Below the pieces are notes generated by a model. The model was given only the letters and a program-made list of their open reading frames with translations. It was not told where the DNA came from and did no database searches. This document shows, piece by piece, positions 47,115 to 58,929 of a DNA stretch of 64,000 nucleotides (the first letter of the stretch is position 1; each line of letters begins with the position of its first letter). The DNA is from Timema cristinae (Eukaryota > Arthropoda > Insecta > Phasmatodea > Timematidae), in assembly GCA_039000515.1 (NCBI GenBank), contig JBCFYV010000024.1, positions 17,270,041 to 17,334,040 of the forward strand. Reading direction: 5' to 3'. Both the position numbers and the translations under genes were made by a program.

Positions 47115-47231
47115 TTCCAGTAATAGAGGTCCTATGACGTCGTTGGCTAGGATGGTTGGTTTGGAGGAAGAAACTTCACCTTGTTGAACTGCATCACTGC
47201 TAGTGCCCTCCTGCTGTTTGATGTGGCGGAT
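47115..47231 (-). CDS. tai: taiman-like exon 3: bHLH/PAS-A junction
   Basis: TGTAG acceptor before 47231; GTAAGT donor after 47115; 39 complete codons. Reads IRHIKQQEGTSSDAVQQGEV, then SSSKPTILANDVIGPLLLE. The first residues finish helix 2, and VQQGEVSS is a linker signature I associate with taiman proteins. ANDVIGPLLLE is the lead-in to PAS-A. Confidence 0.94.
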
Positions 47232-47708
47232 CTACATTATAAATACATACCTTAATACACAAAAGGGCAAAAAAAACTAAATATATTATTAGGATAAAGT
47301 TTAAATATGTGTTTTAGTAATGAAAATTGAAAAAATGTATTAAAATTATTTTGTGACAATTACAAACTTAAAACAATATAATTCACTAATATATTTTGAA
47401 AGTTTTAATGTACTTTTAAAAGAAAAAAAAAACACAATTACAAATATGATTTGAATGCTTAACTGTTGAAGGTCTGTTGTTTGTCATCGAGAATATACTT
47501 CTGTTTATAAAGTTGTATTTAATTATCCATGTGAAACTTTAACATTGGTGTATTTTAATGTCCACTCTAAGTAGTTAGTGCACCAGTTTAGGATTCAAAC
47601 CATGACCTCCCCATCAAAGTTATAGAGAGATTAACTTTTTATTTGTGTGTACACTGTAAGAATTTTACATGTATATAAAAATTAGCTCAACTTATTTAAA
47701 TTGCTTAC

Positions 47709-47859
47709 CTGGTTGACAGTTTCTTGGAGGATGGCGCACTTATCGGGTTTGACGGAGCGAGAGCTCATGTCAACAAAGCTGGCAGAAATCAGCTCAGCCA
47801 ACTCTTCAATATATATGTTCTCCTGCTCTCTTCGCCGTTTCTCATTAAGGCACTTGTTG
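47709..47859 (-). CDS. tai: taiman-like exon 2: bHLH domain
   Basis: TTTTAG acceptor before 47859; donor GTAAGC after 47709; 151 bases. The split Ile codon is followed by [19 protein letters not shown] and [12 protein letters not shown], then the [16 protein letters not shown] helix. [10 protein letters not shown] is the diagnostic p160 basic region, and KPDKxxIL is the family's helix-2 start. This is the DNA-binding and dimerisation fold of bHLH-PAS proteins; p160 members act mainly by protein contacts. The spelling is closer to arthropod taiman than to human NCOA1-3 as I recall them. Ends in phase 0 on Gln. Confidence 0.95.
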
Positions 47860-48717
47860 CTAAAACAAATAAAATTGCTCTAATAAATATTTACATGATT
47901 TAGATTTGACCAAATATTGTGAAACTACTTATTCATTGAATAGCTTGAAACTTTAAAATCATATTATATTGTTAATTATATTATAAAATAATTGGAATGA
48001 AGATTTTGTAGAAAGCTGTTAAAGGAGACTAAAATATATATATATTTTACCTCTTTCAATAAACAAAACTGTAATGAATGATATGTCCTTTATCAAATAA
48101 TGGTTGAATATGGTACCTAGGCTACTTATGTTTTCTAATAATAACATGAGATGTAAATAAGTTTTAATAGTAGTAACATAAAATAGTGAAAATCAGCTTA
48201 CAAAATTAAACCATTTTCTGTTTAAAAGAACTAAGAAATTCTTGACAACTGTAAAAAACTGAAAATATTTGCAGTCGTAATAAAGCTTTTAACTTAATAG
48301 ACGCATTAAATACATGAATACATAATATATGGCTCACATGTACAAAAATTAGTGTGAAAAAAAAGTTCTGTTTCCAAGCATACTTTGATCCATTCACAGT
48401 ATTGTGGCAACATCCTAAATACTTCGTAGATTACTCTTTCGTTTTCATAAAATAATATAAAGGGTAAAATGTGGTACATTATGTTGTCAATGTGTTATTT
48501 GTTGCTGCTGTCTGGTTGGTCAATTAAAAAAAAGTTTAGTAAAATAGCAGCAAGAATATTGAAAATCTTTAGAGTGAAATGTGAGCATCTGTAAAAAGCA
48601 TAAACAACTTCAACAAAAGGTTTATAAAATTCATGCCACTAAAACAAACTTAATTTTTTTAGAGTTAATTTTAATCGATTTATGATAAATTGCACAATAT
48701 ATTATATAAATACATAA

Positions 48718-48772
48718 TTGCGTATAACCCAAACGGGTAGTAAGACGCTGCTAATAATAATAATAAAATACA
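48718..48772 (+). mobile_element. SINE tail fragment
   Basis: Only the shared tail is present: TTGCGTATAACCCAAACGGG TAGTAAGACG, then (AAT)n. No head or body. Confidence 0.7.
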
Positions 48773-49340
48773 TATTATGTATGTAAATATTATTATAAGA
48801 TAAAAGAATCTCCTTCTAGTACAGTATGTAGTAAATAGGTAAAATAATATAATGTTCAAAGAAAATTCACTAACATACAGGAAGTTGAAACATAAGCAAC
48901 AATGGCACGCCAACGCGTCATGTCTAGCTCAGCACATTCTTTAACTAGTTTACTAAACCAACTAAACATGTACTGATACACTTTATGTATGGCAACATTT
49001 TGTTCAACTTTACACACATGCTACTGCAGAGATAAATTATATCTTGAATATGTGTCTTAGAATATAAGAATAACTTAATTGTTAAGACAAAAAAAAGTTT
49101 TCACTAATTCTATCAAGCTATTAAAATAGCATCTACTTACTACTTGTTTTGTATGAAAATATAATCACTTACTAGCATAATTGGTAATATTCTGATTTCT
49201 CCATTCACACTTAAAATAAATAAGCATATGGCCTATAGATAGATATCCTTAGGAATTATCTAGTCTAATGAAAATAGATATGCAACCAAAATGTATATAT
49301 TTATCTAATTTGGTAAGCTTTTAAAATGTGTTTATGAAGT

Positions 49341-49772
49341 CTGGATGCACACTGCATTGAACATTATGTGTTAACACACGATTGAGAACATATCGAGCAG
49401 GAGCATGGAGTGTGTTTGTTAAATTTGAGGTTAGTTTATTGTTGTCATTAGTTTTTATAGTTTTTTGTAGTAGCAACCTGTCTCTTCTAATCCAGAAGGG
49501 AATAGATGTAAGCCTACCTGTTGAGCTAGATGTAAAAAAAAAAAACTGAAAGTATTTGTGCAGAGGAGGCCTGCATTGTAAAATTTTAATCTCAAAGACT
49601 ACCACAACAACAAAGATACTTCCTCATTACTTTCCTCTATCTTGAATACAGAAATTATGAAAGAATTCAATGTTTTATTGTGTTTTGGTTCCATGATCAA
49701 AACTACCTTCACACAAAACATTTTTGTTCCATTGTGTGTTAACACATAATGTTCAATGCAGTGTGCATTCAG
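49341..49772. mobile_element. MITE with about 38 bp terminal inverted repeats
   Basis: CTGGATGCACACTGCATTGA at the left and TCAATGCAGTGTGCATTCAG at the right, continuing through ACATTATGTGTTAACACAC. Interior has no coding sequence. Intron between exons 2 and 1. Confidence 0.82.
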
Positions 49773-51236
49773 CCAAAAGACCATTTAACCAACCCTACAA
49801 ATAGCAAATAGCATCTAGGCCTAGGTAATACAATTTGAACCAAGATCAGTTAAACTGTATTTTAAAAAAAACAACCAAAAAAGAAAAACCAGTTAAGCTG
49901 GTATCAATTTATTTAGGTATTCTGGTTTGAGCATATAATTTCTTATTTCAGTTATTTGGTTGTGAGCTTGACTCTTAAAAAGTGTCAAACTTCTGTGGGT
50001 AGAGGGTGTCAGTCATGTGGTCTGAATAGCAAATCCTCCAGCCGTTAATCTCCGTTTTCTAGACCAGAGCCACTAGTTTTTCATTCAAGTAGAGAAGTGA
50101 GTAACTCCAAGTCACTGGATACAATTTTATAGTAATTCTAAATAAAAAGGCATTTTGTTTTGCTTTCATTTTACCAATACAATTACTTAAAAGTTAATTG
50201 AGACAATAGAGCATAATCTTAAAATATCAACATATCAACAAAATGTTCATCAGGTATGTGACTTGATGTATGAACTATTTAAAAAAATTGTAAAAACAAA
50301 CTCTCATTTTTATCAATACAGATTGGATATTTGTGATGTCGGTTATTTATAAAACAAATATGATAAAATCCTTATGGTTTTCTTTCAGCTTTTATGTTCC
50401 TAGCTATCCATATGTAGAGTGAAGCCACGTTATTGATATATTTTGAAGTTATGCTGGTACCTAATAGGACTGGTGATGATTTTAAGTCTGGCAGAAGGGG
50501 GGATGGGGACATATTTGGCAATCCATTGGAGGACCTGTAGTATTAATAAAAGTTAAGAATCCCTGAACTAGATAATAGATATTACTTGTTGGTGATTTAG
50601 CGTGTCGATATAATTGTTTGAAAATATCAATATAATGTACACATATTCCATACGGGGAAAAACACACACATTCCTGTATTTTTTGACAACCTAAATCAAA
50701 TTTGGGAAATGCACAATTTTCTGGAATTAGCATAGCTTAGTATCGATTCAATAGCATAAATAAAACATGCTAGTGCATTAATCATAAATACATTTAAAGT
50801 GTAAGCCCTCAAATTCAGGCAAATTACATTTATAATTTAAAAAAAGATTGGCCCTCTCTTTCCACATTGAAAAACCAATCAAAGATGGTGTCACATGGAA
50901 ACAACTCTTGTCGACTCTCAAACCTATACAAATTAAATTCTTACATTCTTAATAAAAGCATCACTTTTATGATTGTAACAATCAGTAAAATTCATAACTG
51001 ATGGTTAGCAGAGTGCTATTTTTTTATAAGCTGCCATTAAAATATGGGATTTTTAAAATGTATACATCTCCTAGTTAGAAAAATATATTAATATTAATCA
51101 TTTACACACAACACCCAAACAAGATCATCAGTTTAAGTTTAGAATAAAGACCCTGCAAATAAAATTTTATTTTGAAATTAATAATTGCTTTGTTAACATT
51201 ATGCTCTGATGCAACTATAAAACAATGAATACTTAC

Positions 51237-51347
51237 ATTTGAGATTGTGGTTTTGTGTCAGTTTTTTTCCGTTTCTTGTTGACTCCCCCAGAGATGGCAG
51301 TGCTCATCTTGACCCACAGAGGGTCCTGGAGGTCACATGGGCCAAAC
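51237..51347 (-). CDS. tai: taiman-like exon 1 (first traced): N-terminus and basic region lead-in
   Basis: A CAG acceptor precedes base 51347 and a GTAAGT donor follows 51237. The candidate start ATG is at 51307-51305 and gives MSTAISGGVNKKRKK, followed by TDTKPQSQ and the split Ile codon. The Lys/Arg-rich stretch leads into the bHLH basic region in the next exon. The 40 bases before the ATG are open in the same frame (they would read FGPCDLQDPLWVK), so a longer N-terminus from an upstream exon is possible. Because the exon begins at an acceptor, at least one upstream exon must exist. Ends in phase 2. Confidence 0.9.
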
Positions 51348-52610
51348 CTGCCAAAAACAAAATATTACATTACTATCATAAAAGGAGAGAAAGTGTAAAT
51401 AAAAGTGTTTCTTCTAGATATTAATAATTGTGTATTCATGATACAAATATAAAGTGTAGGTACAGTGAATTAAAATAAAATGAGCCTTCAGGGATGATAA
51501 ATCTATAATGGGGAACAGGGTCAATTGGGTAGTGGACATTGAGTGATAGCACAGGCCTTCAGGGGGATCCTTTAAATACCCATTCCTCCCCTGATGATGA
51601 AAATCGTTTGAGAGTAAAGAAATATGGATAGTAGAAACTAGAGTGGTGAGCATATAAAATCTCTGCGAGAATGTTGGGTATGTAACCCAAACATATGACA
51701 AGGAGTCAAACGAGATCTGGTTAAATGTGTGTGTTGAATATCTACTTCATGTTTAAATATTCTATGTTATGTCTTTGGATTGTGTGCTCTTTTAATTTTG
51801 ATCTCTATGTCTTGTAACGGAAGCGTTTTGTTTATTATCACCTATGTGTTCAATTGTTTTGTTTTTGGTGGTGCTTTGTAGTGTTCATGAAGGTGAAAAA
51901 TGTAATGTGTTTTAATATAGCCGCCTCTCTTTCTCACAATATTAAATATGTGTTATGTTTTGAATAGTTAAACATGTCTGCTTAATTTTTTTAGCCAAAG
52001 TAGCTTGATTAGAACTTGGTTATCAACAATCAACCAACACCTCAGTACTATTGAAGAACTTCCTCAAATGAATTATGTTCAATTTAAAAAATTCTATTCA
52101 TTTCAAAAGGAAAATCATATCAAGTCATTAGAATTTAGTATTTTACATGGAAAAGTTTCTTGACTATAACCTTAACTAAATGGATAAAGCATTCATTAGT
52201 TGCTACTTTACAAGATACTACTTTGGACATGAAGACAATGATTGAAAGTCAAATGAATACCTCAACACAACAGTCGGCTCCAAAGTAAGTCCTGCAAGAA
52301 AGTTTAATAAGTTCTCTCAACCCTATCAATTATACGCCAATTTAGTGATAAAATAAAATGTTATATTAAATACATATACTTAAATACTAAAATGTTTGTG
52401 TAAAACCCAGCATTTACAACATCCACCAAAAATAACACTTATAACATTCAGTAATCAGCCAATAACAAGTTTTGAAAAATCCACAAATTAACTAATTTAT
52501 AAACCTATTCACTGAAGTTAATGATGTTGAATAGTTGGTGGATTTGAAATTATTTTGTGAAGTGGGTAGCAAACTGATGCACATATGTATTCTAAGCACT
52601 ATCACACATT

Positions 52611-52810
52611 GGGTCAGTTTCATAATCAGACTTAGCAAGCCTAAAGTGTGGTGCTATACTAAATACAAGATGACACCTACCTAAATCAGAATAGAATGGA
52701 CCAGTTTCATATATTGAAACTGGCCTAATCTATTAAGAGTTTAGGTAGACAGTGTCTTATATGTAGTATAGCACCACACTTGAGGAGTGCTAAGTTAAGA
52801 AACTGGCCCT
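52611..52810. mobile_element. 200 bp hairpin MITE
   Basis: GGGTCAGTTTCATAATCAGA against the complement of CTAAGTTAAGAAACTGGCCC. The inner blocks AAGTGTGGTGCTATACTA and TAGTATAGCACCACACTT pair perfectly. The centre is CCAGTTTCATATATTGAAAC TGG, itself palindromic. The whole unit is one imperfect hairpin. Confidence 0.82.
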
Positions 52811-53554
52811 CAGACGTCAGTCAATATGAGGATGTGGCTCTTGGCCTAAAGTCCACTTGTCCTAAGGTCCGGTTGTCCCAAAGTCATTTGGCCTAAAATA
52901 TAAAACCTTCAGGTATCTTCGGAAAGTAAAAAGTACTGTTAGTTGTTTCATCTGAATATAGATAGCACAACTGATGTGAGATAGTTACAATATTTCTAAA
53001 AACATTGACATATCTCCTACATAAAGCTCTATTCCAATAAACCTATAATCTTAATTCTACAAACAAAAACAATAGATTAGTAGGTCACAATACACTATAC
53101 GAACTTTTTTATATATCAATTACCGATATTATTTTTTGTTAGTATATCTCATGATCATAAAGTTAAAAGGAACGAAGATATTAGCGAAAATCAATTGAAA
53201 AAACCTCACAATTTTCTGCTCCGTTTACGCGCGGTAAAATTGTATGCGTACAATTGAATGATGGAGACTTTTGACAACTTATTTAGAAAAGCAAAGTTAA
53301 AGTGGAAACCAATATTCAGCTCACTCATTTGGAATTTTTTCGGAAGTGACGCCCGATTTTTGCCTAAAGTTACTGGACTAAAGCAATGTTAACTCTACAT
53401 GAATATATTATTTTAGCCACGCCTATTGTGTTATTACATGTATATAATGGACACATGAAATAAATTTTTCCAGTGATCATCAATATCATAATGGCCATAT
53501 ATATATAACTTAAATGATGGGTTTGACTAGATCCTTAATTATTATTACTATTAT

Positions 53555-54165
53555 TAGTGAGAGAGAAAATGAGCGAGTGTGTGTGTGAGGAGAGAGAGGG
53601 AGAGTGCTGATTAAGTGTGAGAGAAAGTGTGTATAAGAAGAGTGTGTGTGTGTAAGTGAAATTTTGTGAAAGAGACTGTGAGGGGTATTGTGTGAAAGAG
53701 AGATAAAATATGAGAGCGTGTAAGAGAGACTTTGAGAGAAACCATTAGAGAAAGAGAAAATTTTATAGAATATGTTAGATAATTTTAAGTGAAAGAGAGT
53801 TAGAGAGAAAGATTGAGACAGAGTATAATAGAAAGTATTTGAGGAAAGAGGGAATTTGAGAGAGAGAGAGTCTGAGAAAAGAGTTTGAGATAAATAGGTT
53901 GTTTGAGATAAAAAGGGTGTTTGAGAGAGAGGGGAGAATGTGAGAGTGGGTGAGAGAAAGTTTGAGAGAGAGGAATAATTTGATAGAAAGAGAGTTTAAG
54001 AACAAGTGTGATAAATATAATGTGTGAAAGTTGTTTAATAGTGTGTTTGAGTGGAGAGAGTGTGTGAGACAGGCAAAAGTCTTAGTCAAAATGAGAGAAT
54101 GTGTATGAAAGAGTGTGTGTGATAGAGAGAGAGGAGAGAGAGAGGAATGAGAAAAGATAGATCTG
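53555..54165 (+). repeat. Degenerate GA-rich simple-sequence tract
   Basis: About 600 bases dominated by GAGAGA, GTGTGT and GTTTGAGAGA phrases. The minus-strand 139-residue frame (SLSLSHTLFHTHSL-like) is a translation of this simple sequence, not a gene. Confidence 0.9.
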
Positions 54166-54515
54166 ATACACAAAACATTACTTTGAATTATCATTCCCTT
54201 AAAATGATGTGGTAGTATGGAAACATAACTATGTTTGTATTGTTTTACTATTTGATAAATATAATATCAAAACCCATTATTTTAAAAACATTAACGCCAA
54301 AACCCATATTTAAATAATTAAAATGGCTATTTTTAAACATATATCAATACACATTTTATCATTTTTGATCTTATTTATAATACATGCTAAACATATTTAA
54401 ACATAAATGTATAGTTTATATATTTTTATAGTTCATGCGCGAAACAAAACATATACAATATTTTTATGTACCTCACTTAACCTTTTAATTTGCAAATTAT
54501 GATCGATATTGATTT

Positions 54516-54820
54516 AGTGGTGACCTGGTGGTCTAGGGGTAATGTATCAGACTTCTATGCTGGCGGCCGGGGTTCAATCCTCGGTCCCGGCAAAGATTTA
54601 TTTGATTACCAAACCCTTCCTTCACCTCTGACAAGACATCTTGTGAATGTGGGGAATGCCAGGCCGCCACCGTGGTTCGGATTCCACGTTAAACTGTAGG
54701 TCCTTCATTTCATCTCACAATCACCCTGCCATTACAATTAGCGTAAGTGCGTATAACCCGAATGGGTAGTAAGACGCGGTGCTAATAATAATATAATAAT
54801 AATAATAATGATAATAATTG
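54516..54820 (+). mobile_element. SINE family A, full-length copy
   Basis: Same head (GGTGACCTGGTGGTCTAGGG, GGTTCAATCC box), body and tail as the 34.7 kb copy, with few differences. Ends in a long (AAT)n tract to about 54820. The open 69-residue frame over the head is a by-product of the repeat. Confidence 0.9.
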
Positions 54821-55455
54821 ATTTATTAGTTCAAATTAAAGATAGCATCATTCCAATAATAAATAAATGCTTCCCCAGTCCAGGCAATCTCAATCTAGAT
54901 GTGCAGATTGAAAGATGTGATGACCGTGTTCGGACCAACAATAAAGATTCAGTTTTTTATTTTTTAGCGATATATATTTTACAGCCATGCAGCCAATAAC
55001 GCCAATAACGGTTTTGTGACGCTTAAGTTTATCGTCTGCTTGGTTGCGAGGGAACAGATTTTACTGTTTCTTTCACCGTTCTTATGCAAAAACGTGTTTC
55101 TGACGAGTAAAAGTATTATTGTTTGAAAATAGTTAAGTATTATAACTCATTTGGCTGAAGACACATTTACGTTAAGGGATATACAATGCAGTTTTAAAGT
55201 TAATATCGTACAAATACGAATCTTTTATATATTAAAATCTTTGATATATTAAAATATGTAGCTATCATTCATGTTGTTTACATTCTGTCGAGACTATGAT
55301 ACATTTTAAGTTGGCTATTTATTAGCTTATATATAGGTTTCAGAAACAACATATTTTAATATTGATAACTATAATGAAAAAAGGTAGCCTTAAAATGTGA
55401 TTACATTGGTTTGAATGACAAACTTTGTGTAGTTACCATACATTCAAACGATCAC

Positions 55456-55750
55456 TTATGCCAGGATCACGATCAACTTAAAATTGTAACTTAACTTAAC
55501 TTATAGGAAAGCAGATATCAATATCAAAAGAGTTTAGTAATATATATTTATTATATCGATTGAAAACTATAAACATTTACAGAATATCACTTTATCAATA
55601 GTGAAAATCACATTTGACTCTAGTTGTTACATTAAGTTACATGAATCGTGATCACATGTGTTTTATTAAGTTAAGTTAACTTTAAATGAACGTAGCTTTA
55701 AGTGAACGTTACGGTAAGGTAACGTTAAGTTGACCGTGATCCTGGCATAA
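55456..55750. mobile_element. MITE, TTATGCCAGGATCACG termini
   Basis: Starts TTATGCCAGGATCACGATCA and ends TGACCGTGATCCTGGCATAA, about 24 bp of near-perfect inverted termini. Interior holds CTTAACTTAACTTA-type short repeats and no ORF. Confidence 0.8.
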
Positions 55751-57216
55751 GGTTATAGGCTTGTAGAAAGTATTATTATATTACCTGATAAAAAAAATAA
55801 AGTTGGCTCATATCTTGTATATTGCTTTCAGAAACTATATTATGTTGAAAGTTCGAATATTTAATGAAACACGTTAGCTAAAAACTGTACTATATTGTTT
55901 TTAATGATATACTTTGTTTAGAAATCTTACTTTCAAAATATCATTAAGGTATAATATCATAAAGGTTATAGTTTGTAGGAAGCACGGTATCTACTAAACC
56001 ATGATTTTAGTAGGAATCCCAATATTTAAGGCTTTATTTCGTACCAGAATATCATATATTAAGTATTTTGGTAGTATAAACGGCCATCTAGACCGGAAGT
56101 AGAAATTCCCTTCTGGAAGGTATTTTATCTTACCTTAACACTACTATAGGGCAGGATTCTGGTATGAGATAAATTTGTCCAAACGAGCTTCATTCAAAAA
56201 TCATGGTATATTAGCCTCCATCAACTTATTTCAAGAAAAAACTCAGCAGTTTAGAACTTTGTTATGCTCTTCAAAGCTTTTACTAACAAGTTTATTTTAT
56301 TTAACTAAGCACACATTGTTGTATCTCATATATTCAATCAAATTAATAACTATATCAAAATGTCACATTGCCTTGTATGGGTGTAAGAGAGAAAGAGATA
56401 TCCGAAAATTTCTTCTCTCTTACACAATAGTAGGGAGACAAAAGCTCGAAAATTTCAGCCACAGAGGTCCATCCAGTTATATAAGAGATCAATGAGTTAT
56501 ACAAAGATCAATGCGTAACCTTGTGTATAAGGACCCATCAAGATAACCAAAAAAATCTTAAAATTTGAAACTTTTCATTGGGAGTTGGAGAAATGGCGGG
56601 ATGGAGGGGAATGGGTAGCTCAATATTTCCAAAACTATTACATTCAATTACCTGTCTGTGTGGTAAAAAAAACTTAAATTTGTTAAACAGGTATGGGAAC
56701 CAAAACAAGAATAATAAAAATAAAATATAATAATAATAATAATAATAATATAATAATATAAATAATAATATTTAAAATGACATACTGGAAAATAGTGGTG
56801 ATGGACTATCATAGAAAAAAAAATTGAGATGAGATATAATTTTTTTTAAAATCAGGTAGGTAGAGATAAATCAAACTCCAAATAGCAAAATAATACTAGA
56901 CCCTAAATTTCTCAAAGTGAGTTGGGAAAATGGCGTTGGGGGATGGGGAGGCTCTAAATCCACAAAACAAATATAAACAACATCTCAATGCAATGTGATA
57001 TAAGATTGAAATTTGGCAGGCCGGTAAACGCACACTTCCAAATAAATATTGAGTATGAACATTTAAAATGTAACTCCATGAAATTAATGTGCGGAAGAAG
57101 GGAGCACAAGTATTTTTACTTTTTTTTTTTTTTTTTTTTTAGAATTTACATAATTTTTTTGCCAAAATAAATCAAATATTTCTCCAGTAGCAGCATAGAG
57201 TTTAGTTTTATGTACA

Positions 57217-57350
57217 TGCTAATATCAACAGCTATAGAATACCTGTCAAAGGTTTCCTGGAATTTTGTAATAACTTTTTCTCTTTATTTAAAAAGTTGAC
57301 AAAATTCCAGGACATCCTTAAAAGATATTCCACATCTGTTGATATTAGCA
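57217..57350. repeat. 134 bp hairpin
   Basis: Left arm TGCTAATATCAACAGCTATA ... TTTCCTGGAATTTTGT pairs with right arm ACAAAATTCCAGGA ... CTGTTGATATTAGCA (about 52 bases each, roughly 80 per cent by eye) around an AT-rich loop. Small MITE or a microRNA-precursor-like fold; no evidence of expression. Confidence 0.7.
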
Positions 57351-58929
57351 TTTGCGCTCCATTCTGCCGCACCTTAACGGGGGAGGGAAAAGTTTATAAA
57401 ACAACTTTTAGATGTAGTAGAAAATTGAAATTTGGCTGGCAGGTAGAATTATAGTTAATAGATAACTAAATGAGTCTTAAAACTCTAAGTGTTTAAATGG
57501 GAGTTAGAGAAATAATGATTTGGGGGGACGGGGTGGGGGGACGGGGGATTTAATGGGGGTTTCTCAAACTGCGAGGCACGAGGGGATTTCAGGTGAGGCG
57601 CAGGATTGTTTTATCCGTGAACCAATTGTTCACTTCCTTCGACTTGCTACATTATGATTTGACTGTAAAAAAAATTAATATTCTTTATCTCTGTGATAGG
57701 AAAAAAAACTCATTCTTTCAAATGACAAGTACATATTTTTCATGAATAATATTTACGCCATAAAATGTTAAAATAAACGTGATATTTTATGAATATTGTA
57801 TGAAACTTTAATATTCTTAATAAACTTCTACAAAGTTACTATCAGAAAATAAAGAAATTAATGAAATAATAAATACCTCATTTTTGTATTTTAACGTAAA
57901 AAAAGCTTAACAATTACTTTTAAAGTTCATGCAAGGCTCAAGTGCATAGATTTTGAGAAAACCTAGTTAGATAATTGGCTAGAAATGAGTTAATTTACCC
58001 AACTTAATGTGAGCGAAGCCATGGGCAAACTCGAGTGAGTTAATATAATAATTGTAAGAAATGAATGGTTGATTAATCATTTAACAAAATCAATAAACAA
58101 ATATACGCAGAAAGAAGATAAAATATACTTTGGCATTGAAAGTTCAAAATTCAAAATAATACAAAATTATTAACATAGAGTGGTCATATTTATATGCTAA
58201 TTACTACAAACGGGTACACAAACTTTTTATTTGTGGTACAAAATGGCATAAGACTAATTCAAAGATTTGGCAATGCAAAAAGTTCAACATACAAAAGTGG
58301 TGCTACAGGTACCTTTGGAAGTAGTATATTGAGAGAAGATAAATGTATTTTGAAACGGTAGTATATACTATTTAACTGGACAATACACATCTCTCCATCT
58401 AGTAGTATCACTACAAATCATAACAAAAGTTTCTGGAGATATCATAAAACATTTTAAATAAATAGCCTAAAAACTAATTTTACAAAAAGTAATTTGGCCT
58501 AAAAATTAAATTCACAAAATGTATTTGGCCTACACTTTAGGCCCGGCAATATATGAAAGAGTAAGGGAGGGAAGAAAAATAGTAGTTTACCCTGTGATGT
58601 GTATCTTGTTTCTCTGCCGGTAACACTTCTCTTCCACCGACGAGTATAAACAATCTTCCTACTATCTGCGCCTGTACAACATTGATTCACACTTATAAAC
58701 AACTTGCTTTTTTATCTATTTTAGATAGACTTATGCTACCACGGTCACAGCCTTGCAGGGAAGTTTTCGTGAATAAACCAAATAGCCTTAGTTGAAGCTA
58801 GTTAGTGTTTGTAAAAAGAAAACAACTTAATAGTCCAAACAATAATTTTGTGACAGTTAAGACAATTTTTAGAAACACTGAAAAAGGTATGTGTTTTAAA
58901 TGTAAGTCCATTAAAATGAAAATCCTATC

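Larger units (their letters stand above)
47860..51236. other. Intron between exons 1 and 2
   Basis: Holds a SINE tail fragment and the 432 bp MITE. A hAT-terminus-like phrase (AAGAATCCCTGAACTAG) lies near 50555. Confidence 0.8.
3181..51347 (-). other. tai: p160/SRC nuclear-receptor coactivator gene (taiman/NCOA-like), 19 exons traced
   Basis: Nineteen exons on the minus strand join with consistent phase, except for one internal frame break, into a protein of about 1400 residues. Domains in order are: basic-HLH (about residues 24-85), PAS-A (about 105-175), PAS-B (about 218-372), LXXLL receptor boxes (about 540-735), an AD1-like helical segment (about 900-965), and long Gln/Pro-rich stretches to the end. 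Family knowledge: p160 proteins bind liganded nuclear receptors through LXXLL helices and recruit CBP/p300; insect taiman is a coactivator of the ecdysone receptor and a partner of the juvenile-hormone receptor Met. The gene spans at least 48 kb with introns from 0.28 to 10 kb, which are AT-rich and carry transposon relics. The 5' end (upstream noncoding or coding exon) and the 3' end are probably outside the traced part. Confidence 0.93.
51348..58929. other. Upstream region or first intron
   Basis: Contains MITEs at 52.6 and 55.5 kb, the GA-rich tract, a full family A SINE, (AAT)n near 56.7 kb, a 20-base T run near 57.12 kb and the 57.2 kb hairpin. No exon recognised. If the 59.0 kb patch is the promoter, this is the first intron. 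Confidence 0.6.

Noticed and set aside
51960..52320. Possible retroelement gag fragment (plus strand, TTCAATTTAAAAAATTCTAT area)
   Set aside because: No zinc knuckle or alignable motif found by eye; too weak to call.
53775..54194. 139-residue minus-strand protein
   Set aside because: It is the translation of the GA-rich simple-sequence tract (Ser/Leu/His-type repeats), not a gene.
57530..57610. hAT-type terminus (GGTTTCTCAAACTGCGAGGC)
   Set aside because: Only one end is visible; no partner terminus or duplication found.
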